A stretch of 64,000 nt of DNA from Woeseiaceae bacterium. GTDB lineage: Bacteria > Pseudomonadota > Gammaproteobacteria > Steroidobacterales > Woeseiaceae. This document shows, one piece after another, positions 37,274-46,799 of this stretch; positions within the stretch are counted from its first letter, which is position 1; the number at the start of each line of letters is the position of its first letter. The DNA lies in contig JABDNG010000036.1 of NCBI GenBank assembly GCA_013001045.1, positions 1 to 64,000 of the forward strand. Reading direction: 5' to 3'. Below the pieces are notes generated by a model. The model was not told the DNA's origin, ran no database searches, and was given only the letters and a program-made list of their open reading frames with translations. The position numbers and the translations under genes were made by a program.

Positions 37274-38997
37274 CGCTTCTTCGGAATGTAAAGATCCGTG
37301 AGCGTTCCTTCGAAGGCTTCCGCTGCGAAGGCGACCGTCTCCGATAAGGTCGGATGCGGATGGATCGTCAGGCTGAGATCCGCAGCATCGGCGCCCATTT
37401 CCACAGCCAGGCCAATCTCGGCAATCAGGTCGCCAGCGCTGGGACCGACAATAGCGCCGCCGAGTACGCGTTTCGTTGCCGTGTCGAACAACAGCTTGGT
37501 GAAACCTTCCGACCGGCCCAGCGATAATGCACGGCCGCTGGCCGCCCACGGGAACTGCGCCTTCTTATAATCGATACCTTGCGCCTTGGCCTCGAGTTCG
37601 GTGAGACCAACCCACGCGATTTCCGGATCGGTGTAAGCCACCGACGGGATCGTGCGCGCATCGAAGAAACTTTTTTCGCCCGCGACCACCTCGGCTGCCA
37701 CCTTCGCTTCATGCGTCGCTTTGTGCGCCAGCATGGGTCCGCCGGCGAGGTCGCCGATCGCGAAGATATGCGGCATGTTGGTTCGCATCTGTTTATCGAC
37801 CGCGATAATGCCGCGTGAATCGACGTTGACGCCCGCTTTCTCGGCATCGAGCAAACCACCGTTGGCCTTGCGACCTACCGCGACGAGCACACGATCGTAC
37901 ACGCCGACCGATGGCGCCTTATCGCCGTCGAAACTGACTTCGATACCTGGCACGGTTGCGCGCATGCCCGTCACGCGTGTCGACACCATGATCGCTTCGT
38001 AGCGCTTCTTCACGATTTTCAAAAACGGTCGTAACAGGTCCGGATCCGTGCCGGGCATCAGTGAATCCGTCAATTCGACAACGCTGACATCGGTACCCAG
38101 TGCGCTGTAGACGCACGCCATTTCCAGGCCAATGATGCCGCCGCCCACCACGAGCATGCGTTTGGGCAGCGGTGCAAGTTCGAGTGCGCCGGTCGAGTCA
38201 ATAATGCGGGGATCGTCCGGCAGGTCCGGCAGCATCATTGGTTCGGATCCCGCCGCGATGATGCAATGCTCGAAATCGATCGACTCATCATTATCGAGTT
38301 GAAGGCGATTGGCAGCGACGAACCTCGCTGTACCCTGCAGCACGCGTACTTTGCGCTGCTTCGCCATCGTCGAAAGGCCTCCCGTCAGCTTGCCGATGAC
38401 CGCGTTCTTCCAGTCTCGCAGCTTTTCAGCGTCGATACGGGGCTTGCCGAACGTGACACCATGCTCGGCCATCGCCGCAGCTTCATCGATGACTTTTGCG
38501 GCATGCAGCAGGGCTTTCGAGGGGATACAGCCCACGTTCAGGCAAACGCCGCCGAGCACCGGTGAGCGCTCGATGAGGATAACGTCCAGACCAAGGTCCG
38601 CGGCACGAAACGCCGCCGTATAGCCGCCCGGTCCGGCCCCGATGACGACGAGTTGTGCGGAGTGCGTCGCGTCGCCTTCGGGATTTCGTACCGCGGCGAT
38701 TTCCGGGGCCGATATCGGACGTGTTACATCGATGTTCTCTATCGGAACCTCAGCTTCGCCGTCCGATGCTTCGATCGATACGACCGGCGTACCGGTAGAC
38801 ACCCGGTCGCCAACGCTTACGTCCACCGAGACAACGGTCCCCGCCTGGCTGGCCGGAATGTCCATTGAGGCCTTGTCCGTCTCCAGTGTGAGCAGCGGAT
38901 CCTCGACGGCCACAACGTCGCCGGGCGCGACCAGAATTTCAATGACCTCAACGTCGTCAAAATCGCCCAGATCGGGAATCGTCAACCGCACGGTCAC
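37270..38997 (-). CDS. lpdA: Dihydrolipoyl dehydrogenase (E3) with N-terminal lipoyl domain
   Basis: A 575-residue E3 of pyruvate dehydrogenase. Residues 1-80 are a lipoyl domain with the lipoylated Lys in LETDKASMD. The flavoprotein part starts at LVVIGAGPGGYTAAFRAADLG, with the redox disulfide in GGVCLNVGCIPSKALLH, the NAD loop VVGGGIIGLEMACVYSALG, FAIGDLAGGPMLAHKATHE and the catalytic His-Glu in TIHPHPTLSE. Plain E3 proteins are about 475 residues; the lipoyl-fused form occurs in other proteobacteria, such as Neisseria. Its start touches the aceF stop, so aceE-aceF-lpdA is one operon. Confidence 0.96.
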   Translation of the reverse strand: MTVRLTIPDLGDFDDVEVIEILVAPGDVVAVEDPLLTLETDKASMDIPASQAGTVVSVDVSVGDRVSTGTPVVSIEASDGEAEVPIENIDVTRPISAPEIAAVRNPEGDATHSAQLVVIGAGPGGYTAAFRAADLGLDVILIERSPVLGGVCLNVGCIPSKALLHAAKVIDEAAAMAEHGVTFGKPRIDAEKLRDWKNAVIGKLTGGLSTMAKQRKVRVLQGTARFVAANRLQLDNDESIDFEHCIIAAGSEPMMLPDLPDDPRIIDSTGALELAPLPKRMLVVGGGIIGLEMACVYSALGTDVSVVELTDSLMPGTDPDLLRPFLKIVKKRYEAIMVSTRVTGMRATVPGIEVSFDGDKAPSVGVYDRVLVAVGRKANGGLLDAEKAGVNVDSRGIIAVDKQMRTNMPHIFAIGDLAGGPMLAHKATHEAKVAAEVVAGEKSFFDARTIPSVAYTDPEIAWVGLTELEAKAQGIDYKKAQFPWAASGRALSLGRSEGFTKLLFDTATKRVLGGAIVGPSAGDLIAEIGLAVEMGADAADLSLTIHPHPTLSETVAFAAEAFEGTLTDLYIPKKR

Positions 38998-40619
38998 TAG
39001 GGAATTGCCTGCAGCAGGGAATCGACATCCGCCAGTTGCTGGCCGAGGTAGGTCGTGAAACGAACCGCCTGCGCACCGTCGATGACGCGGTGGTCATACG
39101 AGAGAGACAGCGGCAACATTAGTCGGGGCTCAAATTCCGAACCGTTCCACACCGGCTGCGTGGACGAGCGCGAAACGCCGAGTATCGCGACTTCCGGTGC
39201 ATTGACGATTGGCGTAAACGCCGTACCGCCGATACCACCAAGGCTCGAAATTGTGAACGTCGCACCCTGCAGGTTATCCGCTTTCAGTTTTCCTTCACGC
39301 GCAAGCGCGGACAGTTCGCCGAGCTCCTTGGCAATTTCATAAACGTCTTTCTTGTCGGCATCGCGAATCACCGGGACCATCAATCCCTGATCGGTATCGG
39401 CTGCAAAACCCAGGTGACAGTATTTCTTGTAAACGAGGCTTGCGCCGTCCTCCGCAAGCGACGAATTCACTGTCGGAAACTCTGCGAGCGCCGCAACACA
39501 GGCTTTCATAATGAAAGCCAACGGTGTCAAACCGATGCCGCGTTCTTTTGCCGGTCCCTTGAGCGTCTGGCGCCTGGCCTCCAGTTCGGTAATGTCGGCC
39601 AGATCATGCTGCGTGACATGCGGCAGGTTTATCCAGCTTGCCTGCAGTCGCGGCCCCGAAATCTTCTGGATGCGCGTGAGTGCTTGCACATCGATCTCGC
39701 CGAATTTCGCGAAATCGACCGTCGGGGTCCTGGGCAATCCGCCACCGGCAGGCGCTGCCGCCTGCCCGGTCAGGATCGCTTTGACGTACGCTTTAACATC
39801 ATCGTGCACGACGCGATTTTTCGCGCCGCTGCCTTTAACCTGGACGAGATTGACACCGAGTTCTCGAGCCAGCTTTCGGACCGACGGGCTCGCATGCGCC
39901 TTGGAGAAACCGGCTTCATCGATTCGTGGCAAGCTGGTTGCGACCGGCGCTTGCGCCGATTTTTCCGGTTGCATGCTCCGTGCCGGTGCTTGCTCTTTTT
40001 CGACCGCACTTTCCGTTTGCGGCGCTGCGGCAGGCGCATCATCAATGACAGCATCGATAATGGCCAGTGACGCACCCGCCGATACTTTCTCACCGACCTT
40101 GACCAGGACCGAATCGATGGTCCCGGCGACGACGGCCGGAACGTCCATTGCTGCCTTGTCAGTCTCGAGCGTGACGAGCGGATCATCGACCGCAACACTG
40201 TCTCCCGGCGCGATATGGACTTCGATGACCTCGACGTCCTCGAAGTCACCCAGATCCGGCACGACCAGCGTTTGTTTACCGCCGGATTTTCGCGCTTTGG
40301 CCGGAGTCGTGGCCGTTGTCGCTGCTTCGGCGGCTGGAGAGTCCGACAAGGCAGGTGTTATCAGGACCGTGTCGCCGACCTGCGCGGTCAGGGTACCAAT
40401 AACGGTGCCGGCCGATACCGTGTCACCCGTTCCCACCGTCAGGCTCTCGATCACACCGCTTTGTGGTGCCGGAACATCAAACGATGCCTTGTCCGTCTCG
40501 AGCGTAATCAGGCCGTCTTCACGAGCGACGCGGTCACCAGGCGCCACGAGCACCTCGATGATCTCGACATTCTCGAAATCGCCGAGATCCGGTACAACTA
40601 TGTCGATGGTGTTCGCCAT
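38997..40619 (-). CDS. aceF: Pyruvate dehydrogenase E2, dihydrolipoyllysine acetyltransferase
   Basis: A 540-residue E2 core protein. It has two lipoyl domains (residues about 1-78 and 115-192, lipoyl Lys in LETDKASFD and LETDKAAMD), Ala/Pro-rich linkers, a peripheral subunit-binding domain (HASPSVRKLARELGVNL...KNRVVHDDV) and the acetyltransferase domain, with the active-site sequence SYDHRVIDGAQAVRF. Both lipoyl domains are very alike, and both resemble the one fused to E3. It has two lipoyl domains where E. coli has three. The last base of the stop is shared with the first base of lpdA. Confidence 0.96.
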   Translation of the reverse strand: MANTIDIVVPDLGDFENVEIIEVLVAPGDRVAREDGLITLETDKASFDVPAPQSGVIESLTVGTGDTVSAGTVIGTLTAQVGDTVLITPALSDSPAAEAATTATTPAKARKSGGKQTLVVPDLGDFEDVEVIEVHIAPGDSVAVDDPLVTLETDKAAMDVPAVVAGTIDSVLVKVGEKVSAGASLAIIDAVIDDAPAAAPQTESAVEKEQAPARSMQPEKSAQAPVATSLPRIDEAGFSKAHASPSVRKLARELGVNLVQVKGSGAKNRVVHDDVKAYVKAILTGQAAAPAGGGLPRTPTVDFAKFGEIDVQALTRIQKISGPRLQASWINLPHVTQHDLADITELEARRQTLKGPAKERGIGLTPLAFIMKACVAALAEFPTVNSSLAEDGASLVYKKYCHLGFAADTDQGLMVPVIRDADKKDVYEIAKELGELSALAREGKLKADNLQGATFTISSLGGIGGTAFTPIVNAPEVAILGVSRSSTQPVWNGSEFEPRLMLPLSLSYDHRVIDGAQAVRFTTYLGQQLADVDSLLQAIP

Positions 40620-40638
40620 ACTTGCGCTCCGGGCTCGG

Positions 40639-43302
40639 CTACAACGTGACCGGATCGGGGCGATCCGGGTCGATGCCGTACTTCTTTATCGCCTTCGCGA
40701 CGGTCTTTTGGTCGAGCACGCCGTCATCGGCCAGGGCCTTGAGCGCCGTAATCGTGATGTATCGGCGGTCCACCTCGAAGTGCTGTCGGAGCTCCTTACG
40801 CGCATCACTACGCCCATAGCCGTCCGTGCCCAGCGAGATGAAGCGGCCAGGAATCCAGCGTTGAACCTGGTCAGCGACGATCTTCATATAATCGGTCGCA
40901 GCAATGTAGGGTCCCCGCCGGTCGGCGAAGCACTGCTCGACATAGCACTTGCGGGGCTCGTCCGAAGGATGCAGCTGATTCCAGCGCTCTACCTCGAGAG
41001 CGTCGCGGCGCAGCTCATTGAAGCTCGTTACCGACCAGACATCGGTCGGGATATCGAAATCTTCCTTCAACAAATCAGCAGCGGCGAGTACTTCTCTAAG
41101 GATCGTACCCGAACCCATGAGTTGCGCGCGTATCTTGCCCTGGCCGCCGACTTGCAGCAGGTACATTCCCCGCAAAATGCCATCTTCGATGCCGGCAGGC
41201 ATCGGCGGATGCACGTAGTTCTCGTTCATGCAGGTGATGTAATAGAAAACATCTTCCTGCTCGCCCATCATGCGCCGCAGACCGTCCTGTACGATCACCG
41301 CCAGCTCGTACGCATAGGTAGGGTCGTATGATACGCAGTTCGGTACCGTCGATGCGTTGACGAGGCTGTGACCGTCTTGATGCTGCAAGCCTTCGCCAGC
41401 CAGGGTCGTTCGACCTGCGGTACCGCCAATCAAAAAGCCGCGCGACTGCAGATCGCCGCCAGCCCAGATGAAATCACCGATGCGCTGGAAGCCGAACATC
41501 GAATAATAAATATAGAATGGCACCATCGGCACGTCGTGATGTGAATACGATGTTCCCGCCGCAAGCCACGAGCAGAAAGCACCGCCTTCGTTGATGCCTT
41601 CCTCGAGAATCTGGCCTTTCTTGTCTTCACGGTAGTACATCAGCTCACCCGCGTCCTGCGGCTCGTAAAGCTGTCCTTTTGACGCGTAGATGCCGACCTG
41701 ACGAAACAGGCCCTCCATACCGAACGTGCGCGCCTCGTCAGGTACGATCGGAACGATGTGCTTGCCCAGCTGCTTGTCGCGCAGCAACGCCGTTAACAGC
41801 CGGACGAACGCCATCGTCGTCGATGCCTCGCGTTCGCCCGTACCGTCGATCTGAGTCTGAAACGCCTCGAGCGGCGGAACCGGCAGCGCGCTGGATTTCG
41901 CGCGTCGTTGCGGCAGAAAACCGCCCATCGCATTGCGCCGCTCCATCAGGTACTCGAACTCAGCGCTGTCGGCCGCTGGTTTGCAATACGGAACGTCGTC
42001 GATGTCCTTGTCCGACACCGGGATGTTGAATCGATCGCGGAATTTCTTGAGTTGCTCCAGTCCGAGCTTTTTCTGCTGGTGCGCGATGTTCTGACCTTCA
42101 CCAGCCGAGCCCATGCCGAAGCCTTTGACGGTTTTCGCAAGAATTATCGTCGGCCCGCTCTTGTGCTGCGTCGCGGCGTCGTAGGCGGCGTAGACCTTAC
42201 GAGGATCATGGCCGCCCCGGTTGAGGTGCCAGATTTCGTCGTCCGACATATTGGCAACCAGCTCGGCCGTCTCCGGATGTTTGCCGAAGAAGGTGTCGCG
42301 AACATACTTGCCGTCCATTGACTTGATCTTCTGGTATTCGCCGTCGACGGTTTCTTCCATGATCTGCCGAAGCTTGCCGGAGTGATCTTTAGCCAGCAGA
42401 GGATCCCACTTGGAACCCCAGACTACCTTGACGACGTTCCAACCGGCACCGCCGAACGCAGCCTCGAGTTCCTGGATGATCTTGCCGTTGCCGCGCACGG
42501 GACCGTCGAGTCGTTGCAGGTTACAGTTGACGACGAAGACGAGATTGTCGAGTCCTTCGCGAACCGGCATCGTGATCGCGCCCATGGACTCCGGCTCGTC
42601 CATTTCGCCGTCGCCAAGAAAGCACCAGACCTTGCGATCGCTGGCTGGAATCAGGCCGCGGTTTTCCATGTAGCGCATGAATCGCGCCTGGTAGATGGCC
42701 ATCATCGGACCGAGGCCCATCGACACCGTTGGGAATTGCCAGAAATCCGGCATCAGCCACGGATGCGGATAAGACGACAAGCCACCGCCGCCAACTTCCT
42801 GCCTGAATCGATTCAGTTGCCCTTCATTGAGGCGCCCTTCGAGGTAGGCACGCGCATACATGCCCGGCGCGGAATGCCCCTGCATGAAAACCAGGTCGCC
42901 ACCGTGCTTTTCACCGGCCGCACGCCAGAAGTGATTGAAGCCCACTTCGTACAAGGTAGCCGAGGAGGCGTAGCTTGATATATGGCCGCCATACTCGGTG
43001 CTCTTGCGATTCGCCTGCACGACCATGGCCATCGCATTCCAGCGTATGTACGCCTCGATTCGGCGCTCGAGCGAACGGTCGCCGGGGTACTCAGGCTGGC
43101 GTGCTGTAGAGATCGTGTTCAGGTAGGCCGTATTCGGCGTATAAGGCAGGTAAGCTCCGGAACGTCGCGCGAAGTCGATCATTTGATTCAGAAGGAAGTG
43201 GGCCCGTTCCGGTCCGTGCTGTGCGAGCACAGAGTCGATCGACTCCAGCCATTCGGTGGTCTCAGTCGGATCTATGTCATCGAAAGGATCAAATCTACTC
43301 AT
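40639..43302 (-). CDS. aceE: Pyruvate dehydrogenase E1, homodimeric type
   Basis: An 887-residue thiamine-diphosphate enzyme that decarboxylates pyruvate and acetylates the E2 lipoyl groups. The ThDP motif starts at GDGEMDEPESMGAITM and continues to VFVVNCNLQ; other AceE stretches are RLEAYIRWNAMAMVVQANR-like sequence at residues 85-105, GHSAPGMYARAYLEGRL and FIWAGGDLQSRGFLIGGTAGRTTL. The start ATG at 43302 (MSRFDPFDDIDP) gives the same length as E. coli AceE; a GTG four codons earlier is possible. It heads the operon aceE-aceF-lpdA. No pdhR-like regulator gene is adjacent. Confidence 0.97.
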   Translation of the reverse strand: MSRFDPFDDIDPTETTEWLESIDSVLAQHGPERAHFLLNQMIDFARRSGAYLPYTPNTAYLNTISTARQPEYPGDRSLERRIEAYIRWNAMAMVVQANRKSTEYGGHISSYASSATLYEVGFNHFWRAAGEKHGGDLVFMQGHSAPGMYARAYLEGRLNEGQLNRFRQEVGGGGLSSYPHPWLMPDFWQFPTVSMGLGPMMAIYQARFMRYMENRGLIPASDRKVWCFLGDGEMDEPESMGAITMPVREGLDNLVFVVNCNLQRLDGPVRGNGKIIQELEAAFGGAGWNVVKVVWGSKWDPLLAKDHSGKLRQIMEETVDGEYQKIKSMDGKYVRDTFFGKHPETAELVANMSDDEIWHLNRGGHDPRKVYAAYDAATQHKSGPTIILAKTVKGFGMGSAGEGQNIAHQQKKLGLEQLKKFRDRFNIPVSDKDIDDVPYCKPAADSAEFEYLMERRNAMGGFLPQRRAKSSALPVPPLEAFQTQIDGTGEREASTTMAFVRLLTALLRDKQLGKHIVPIVPDEARTFGMEGLFRQVGIYASKGQLYEPQDAGELMYYREDKKGQILEEGINEGGAFCSWLAAGTSYSHHDVPMVPFYIYYSMFGFQRIGDFIWAGGDLQSRGFLIGGTAGRTTLAGEGLQHQDGHSLVNASTVPNCVSYDPTYAYELAVIVQDGLRRMMGEQEDVFYYITCMNENYVHPPMPAGIEDGILRGMYLLQVGGQGKIRAQLMGSGTILREVLAAADLLKEDFDIPTDVWSVTSFNELRRDALEVERWNQLHPSDEPRKCYVEQCFADRRGPYIAATDYMKIVADQVQRWIPGRFISLGTDGYGRSDARKELRQHFEVDRRYITITALKALADDGVLDQKTVAKAIKKYGIDPDRPDPVTL

Positions 43303-43314
43303 ACGTATGCCCAC

Positions 43315-43476
43315 CAGGCGCTTGCCAGGACATCTCCCAGACTGTCGCGTGAATTACCGGAAGCGTCCTGCTAGGATCGTCGCTCCACTGTGTCGGACCG
43401 TGCGAATCGTTGTTGCGGCCGATATCTTCGAGGTTTGCGCCGTGAGCGTCAAGCACATATCAGAGAATAAAAACGT
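43315..43476. promoter_or_regulatory. Divergent promoter region aceE / aminopeptidase
   Basis: About 160 bases between two divergent genes must hold both promoters. On the plus strand TTGCGC (near 43437) and TATCAG are spaced by 17 bases, a weak sigma-70 candidate. No palindrome resembling a PdhR site was seen. Confidence 0.3.
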
Positions 43477-44985
43477 ATGACGACTATTGCGCCAGACATT
43501 CATGGTATTCGTATCTTTCAGTCGCCTGGTCGTGTGTCCCGCAAGGCGCTCGACGCGGTTGATCAGTTACTCTTGATACTACCTGCAAGGCCCACCGCAG
43601 CGGACTATCGCAAGATCCCGCACGGCAGCAAACTTAAGGCGGTGCAAAGGAAGCATACGGCGGGCTCTACCCCGGCATTTACGACTCGCCTGGGCAACAA
43701 GAAACAGACGTTGGTCGTTGCCGGCACGCTGAGTTCGGATGCCAGTGCTTTCGAGCAGCTGACACTCGGCCGCAAGCTCGTTGCGGCAGCGACCGGTCAG
43801 AAACCCGGCAGCATCGGCATCGCTGCCGTGGGCTTCAGCGCCGACGCACAAGCAAGGATCGTCAATAGCGTGCTTGCGGCAACCCTGGCGGCCGGTTTCA
43901 AATTACCCAGCTACAAGAGCAAGCCGACCCCGTCAAAGATCAGGAGCATTCGCTTACTCGGACTCGATTCGCCGCTCGACACAAGTCGATGCGAAGCCGA
44001 AGCAAGAGGCAATAATCTTGCCCGCTGGCTGACGGCGCAGCCGCCCAATGTACTCGATGCGCGTTGCTATACCGACATCATTCGGGGCCTTGCAAAACAG
44101 CATGGCTGGCAATTCAAGCGTTTTGCAACAAAGGAACTGACGACGCTTGGCGCCGGCGCATTCCTTGCCGTCGCACAGGGCAACGATAACGATAGCGCCG
44201 GTATCGTGCGACTGCGCTATCGGCCTGGACTAAAGACCAGCAAGCCCGACCTCAGCCTGGTCGGAAAAGGCATCATCTTCGACACGGGCGGCACGAACCT
44301 GAAGCCATTTTCGTCGATGCTCGACATGCACGGCGACATGCAGGGCAGCGCCGTCGCACTCGGCACGTTTCTCAGCATTTCTGAACTGCAGTTACCTATC
44401 GCCGTCGATTGCTGGCTTGCGTTGACGGAAAACCGCACAGGACCGAAAGCCTACAAATCCCAGGACGTGGTCACGGCCGCGAACGGCAAGACGATACAGA
44501 TCGTTCACACGGACGCCGAGGGCCGCATGGCGCTCGCCGACGCACTGGTCCTGGCAAGTCGTGAGCAACCGGGCATCATCTTCGACTTCGCGACGCTGAC
44601 GGGCACCTGCATCAGTGCAATCACGACCCGTTACTCCGGCGTCTTCACGAATCGCGCCGAGTTACACCCTCACCTGAAACGCATTGGGCGACAGTGTGGC
44701 GAGCGTGTCTGGCCGTTCCCGATCGGCAAGGAGTTTCTTGAAGACTTGAAAAGCAATACGGCGGATCTCTTGCAGTGCTCGCCGAAGGGCTTCGGGGACC
44801 ACATCCTGGCGGCCAGTTTTCTTGGCGAGTTTATTGAGAACGACACGCCATGGGTCCACATGGACCTGAGCGCCGGCGACAATGAAGGTGGCCTCGCCCA
44901 TATCGGCAGCAAATTCACAGGATTCGGCGTGCGCTACACGATGAGCGTCATCCTCGACGAGCACCTGTTCAAGGCAACGCTGTAA
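43477..44985 (+). CDS. Leucyl aminopeptidase family protein (M17)
   Basis: A 502-residue M17 metallo-aminopeptidase with the usual smaller N-terminal domain and a catalytic C-terminal domain. Metal and catalytic residues are in VGKGIIFDTGGTNLKPFSSM (Lys and Asp), LDMHGDMQGSA (Asp) and HTDAEGRMALADAL (Asp, Glu, Arg). The family signature normally reads NTDAEGR; here the first residue is His. LTGTCISAITTRYSG matches the C-terminal loop. It more resembles the PepB-like group than canonical PepA. It is followed without a gap by rnt, so both are co-transcribed. Confidence 0.92.
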   Translation: MTTIAPDIHGIRIFQSPGRVSRKALDAVDQLLLILPARPTAADYRKIPHGSKLKAVQRKHTAGSTPAFTTRLGNKKQTLVVAGTLSSDASAFEQLTLGRKLVAAATGQKPGSIGIAAVGFSADAQARIVNSVLAATLAAGFKLPSYKSKPTPSKIRSIRLLGLDSPLDTSRCEAEARGNNLARWLTAQPPNVLDARCYTDIIRGLAKQHGWQFKRFATKELTTLGAGAFLAVAQGNDNDSAGIVRLRYRPGLKTSKPDLSLVGKGIIFDTGGTNLKPFSSMLDMHGDMQGSAVALGTFLSISELQLPIAVDCWLALTENRTGPKAYKSQDVVTAANGKTIQIVHTDAEGRMALADALVLASREQPGIIFDFATLTGTCISAITTRYSGVFTNRAELHPHLKRIGRQCGERVWPFPIGKEFLEDLKSNTADLLQCSPKGFGDHILAASFLGEFIENDTPWVHMDLSAGDNEGGLAHIGSKFTGFGVRYTMSVILDEHLFKATL

Positions 44986-45627
44986 GTGAGTGACGACATA
45001 AGAATGTCTGACCGCTTTCGCGGTTTCATGCCCGTTGTCGTCGATGTCGAGACCGGCGGATTCAATTGTGCGACCGACGCCTTGCTTGAGATCGCCGCCG
45101 TACTGCTGGACATCGATTCCGAAGGATTGCTCATGCGTCGCGAGACAGTTCGCTACCACGTGAAGCCGTTTGAAGGCGGCAATCTCGAAGCGGCATCGCT
45201 GGCCGTCAATGGCATCGACCCGTTTCACCCGCTGCGTCCCGCGATCGATGAGCGCGACGCGCTGCAGCGCATCTTCCGGGAAGTTCGTCGCGCCCTCAGG
45301 GAAAGCCGATGCAGCCGTGCGGTGCTGGTCGGCCACAATGCGCATTTCGATCTGGGCTTCCTCAACCAGGCGGTGGCGCGCTCGGCGATCAAGCGCAACC
45401 CATTTCATCCGTTCAGCTGTTTCGATACGGCCACGCTGTGTGGCGTCGCGTTCGGGCAGACCGTGCTGGCTCGGGCAGCTATAGCGGCGGGATTAGGTTG
45501 GGACGAGACGCAGGCACACTCGGCATCCTACGATGCCGAAATTACGGCGGATCTTTTCTGTGAAGCCGTCAATCGCTATCGCGACATATTCGAAATGTCA
45601 CTCAGGAACGCTCCGCCGCAGCCATAG
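44986..45627 (+). CDS. rnt: Ribonuclease T
   Basis: A 213-residue DEDDh exonuclease that trims the 3' ends of tRNAs and other stable RNAs. Exo I is [22 protein letters not shown], Exo II is [13 protein letters not shown] and Exo III is [14 protein letters not shown], giving the four acidic residues and the His. [10 protein letters not shown] before Exo I matches RNase T. The start is GTG at 44986, immediately after the aminopeptidase stop; ATG at 45004 is an alternative. A convergent glutaredoxin gene, often found beside rnt, follows 10 bases on. Confidence 0.95.
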   Translation: MSDDIRMSDRFRGFMPVVVDVETGGFNCATDALLEIAAVLLDIDSEGLLMRRETVRYHVKPFEGGNLEAASLAVNGIDPFHPLRPAIDERDALQRIFREVRRALRESRCSRAVLVGHNAHFDLGFLNQAVARSAIKRNPFHPFSCFDTATLCGVAFGQTVLARAAIAAGLGWDETQAHSASYDAEITADLFCEAVNRYRDIFEMSLRNAPPQP

Positions 45628-45637
45628 GCGGCTGTGC

Positions 45638-45952
45638 TCAGGCTGTGCTTTCCTCGAGCAGTTTCTGCAACTCGCCGGACTGATACATTTCGATGACGAT
45701 GTCGCAGCCACCGATCAGCTCGCCCTTGACGTAAAGCTGCGGAAAGGTCGGCCAGTTCGAGTATTCCTTCAGCCCTTCTCGAATCTCCGGATCTTCAAAA
45801 ATGTTCACATAGGAATACGGTTTGCCAACCGCGTTCAGCGCCGCAACAGTCTGGCCGGAAAACCCGCATTGCGGGAAATCGGGCGTACCTTTCATATAGA
45901 GAAGAACGTCGTTCGATCCAAGCTGATCTTCGATTCTGGTTTTTACATCCAC
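45638..45952 (-). CDS. grxD: Monothiol glutaredoxin, Grx4 family
   Basis: A 104-residue monothiol glutaredoxin with the active site PQCGFSGQT (Cys29), the glutathione-binding TPDFP-type loop before it and the conserved WPTFPQLYVKGELIGGCDI segment. Proteins of this type carry a bridging [2Fe-2S] cluster and act in Fe-S delivery with BolA-like partners. Length and motifs are entirely normal. It is transcribed toward rnt. The 75 bases upstream up to the BON lipoprotein gene hold no strong promoter match. Confidence 0.95.
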   Translation of the reverse strand: MDVKTRIEDQLGSNDVLLYMKGTPDFPQCGFSGQTVAALNAVGKPYSYVNIFEDPEIREGLKEYSNWPTFPQLYVKGELIGGCDIVIEMYQSGELQKLLEESTA

Positions 45953-46027
45953 GTCTAATACCTGTATTTGCTGTGGCAGCCACCAATACTTGGGCCGCTG
46001 CCGGGGGTTTCAATAGTCCGTCGGCAA

Positions 46028-46375
46028 TTATTCGGCGCTGCGGTCCTCTATGACGATGTGGTTGTTCACCGCTTTCACGCCGCCGGTGTCCTTCGCGATC
46101 GCCTCCGCCTGATCGCGTGCCACATAGCTGCCGACCGTTCCTGACAGGGTCACCGTGCCCTCCCAGGTCCGGACGCCGATATTGAATACGCTCACAACGG
46201 AATCGGCAACGTACTTGCCTTTGATCTTGGTCGTAATTGCCGAATCGGATGCGACGACGCTTGGCGGACGCTCATCCTTGCCCAACTGGTAACCACCGAC
46301 CGCCGCGCCGCCGACCATCATCGCCGAGCAGCCGCTCAGCATGAGCATCGCCGTCAGGTAAAACAGAGTTCGCAT
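46028..46375 (-). CDS. BON-domain lipoprotein
   Basis: A 115-residue exported lipoprotein. The signal peptide ends in the lipobox LMLSGC with Cys16 as lipid site, followed by a glycine-rich stretch (MMVGGAAVGGYQLG). Residues about 40-112 form one BON domain (SDSAITTKIKGKYVADSVVS, VTLSGTVGSYVARDQAEAIA, GVKAVNNHIVI), a fold that binds phospholipid in the outer membrane; DolP/OsmY have two copies. With one BON domain it is a short relative. The ATG at 46375 is chosen; a longer frame begins 14 codons upstream without signal-like sequence. Confidence 0.88.
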   Translation of the reverse strand: MRTLFYLTAMLMLSGCSAMMVGGAAVGGYQLGKDERPPSVVASDSAITTKIKGKYVADSVVSVFNIGVRTWEGTVTLSGTVGSYVARDQAEAIAKDTGGVKAVNNHIVIEDRSAE

Positions 46376-46409
46376 TATGTGCCTCCGCAGTGCAGTCGCG
46401 ATTGTATCG

Positions 46410-46628
46410 TCAATCAACGGTGTCGCGAGCCGCGAGTGTATCGATTACCGCCCATTGTTCGTCTGCGCTCATGAGCGCCCAGCGAGAGATCTGCTCCAGG
46501 CTGCGCCCACAACCGAGGCAGACCTTGTCCTCATCCAGGGTGCATATCAGGATACACGGTGACAACGGTGCTTCTCTTCGGTCCGCCACGTCGTTGTTAC
46601 TTGAGTCCTTTATATCTTTTTTAATCAA
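46410..46628 (-). CDS. DUF1289 family protein
   Basis: A 72-residue DUF1289 protein. The core is SPCILICTLDEDKVCLGCGRSLEQI followed by ISRWALMSADEQWAVID, matching the family pattern of four cysteines (C-x3-C, later C-x2-C) that may bind zinc or an Fe-S cluster, then the W-x-M/E region. The first 20 residues are charged and poorly conserved. It ends 34 bases before the BON lipoprotein start and may share its transcript. Function unknown. Confidence 0.85.
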   Translation of the reverse strand: MIKKDIKDSSNNDVADRREAPLSPCILICTLDEDKVCLGCGRSLEQISRWALMSADEQWAVIDTLAARDTVD

Positions 46629-46714
46629 TGACTTATATGACTAATCTAGAAAATTTCTGACAAATTATCAGCCGCAATCGATGCAAATAATTCTCTTTTC
46701 GGACTTGCAATCCC

Positions 46715-46720
46715 TATAAT
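46715..46720 (+). promoter_or_regulatory. -10 promoter element of the PuuD-like gene
   Basis: A perfect TATAAT followed by ACC lies 80 bases before the ATG at 46800, inside an AT-rich gap of 171 bases. The -35 region at 17-base spacing is poor (TCTCTT). GGAG lies about ten bases before the start codon as ribosome binding site. A GCGCG-AAAA-CGCG hairpin sits in the leader. Confidence 0.45.
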
Positions 46721-46799
46721 ACCGACAGCGCGAAAACGCGATCATTCCCGATACAATCCCGGAATAAGTCAATAATCAAGAAACTCGGAGAAACAAACA

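Noticed and set aside
39511..41331. 606-codon open frame on the plus strand opposite aceF and aceE
   Set aside because: It is an exact shadow of two certain genes, is Ser/Thr/Arg-rich without a domain, and crosses their intergenic gap; typical of GC-rich antisense frames.
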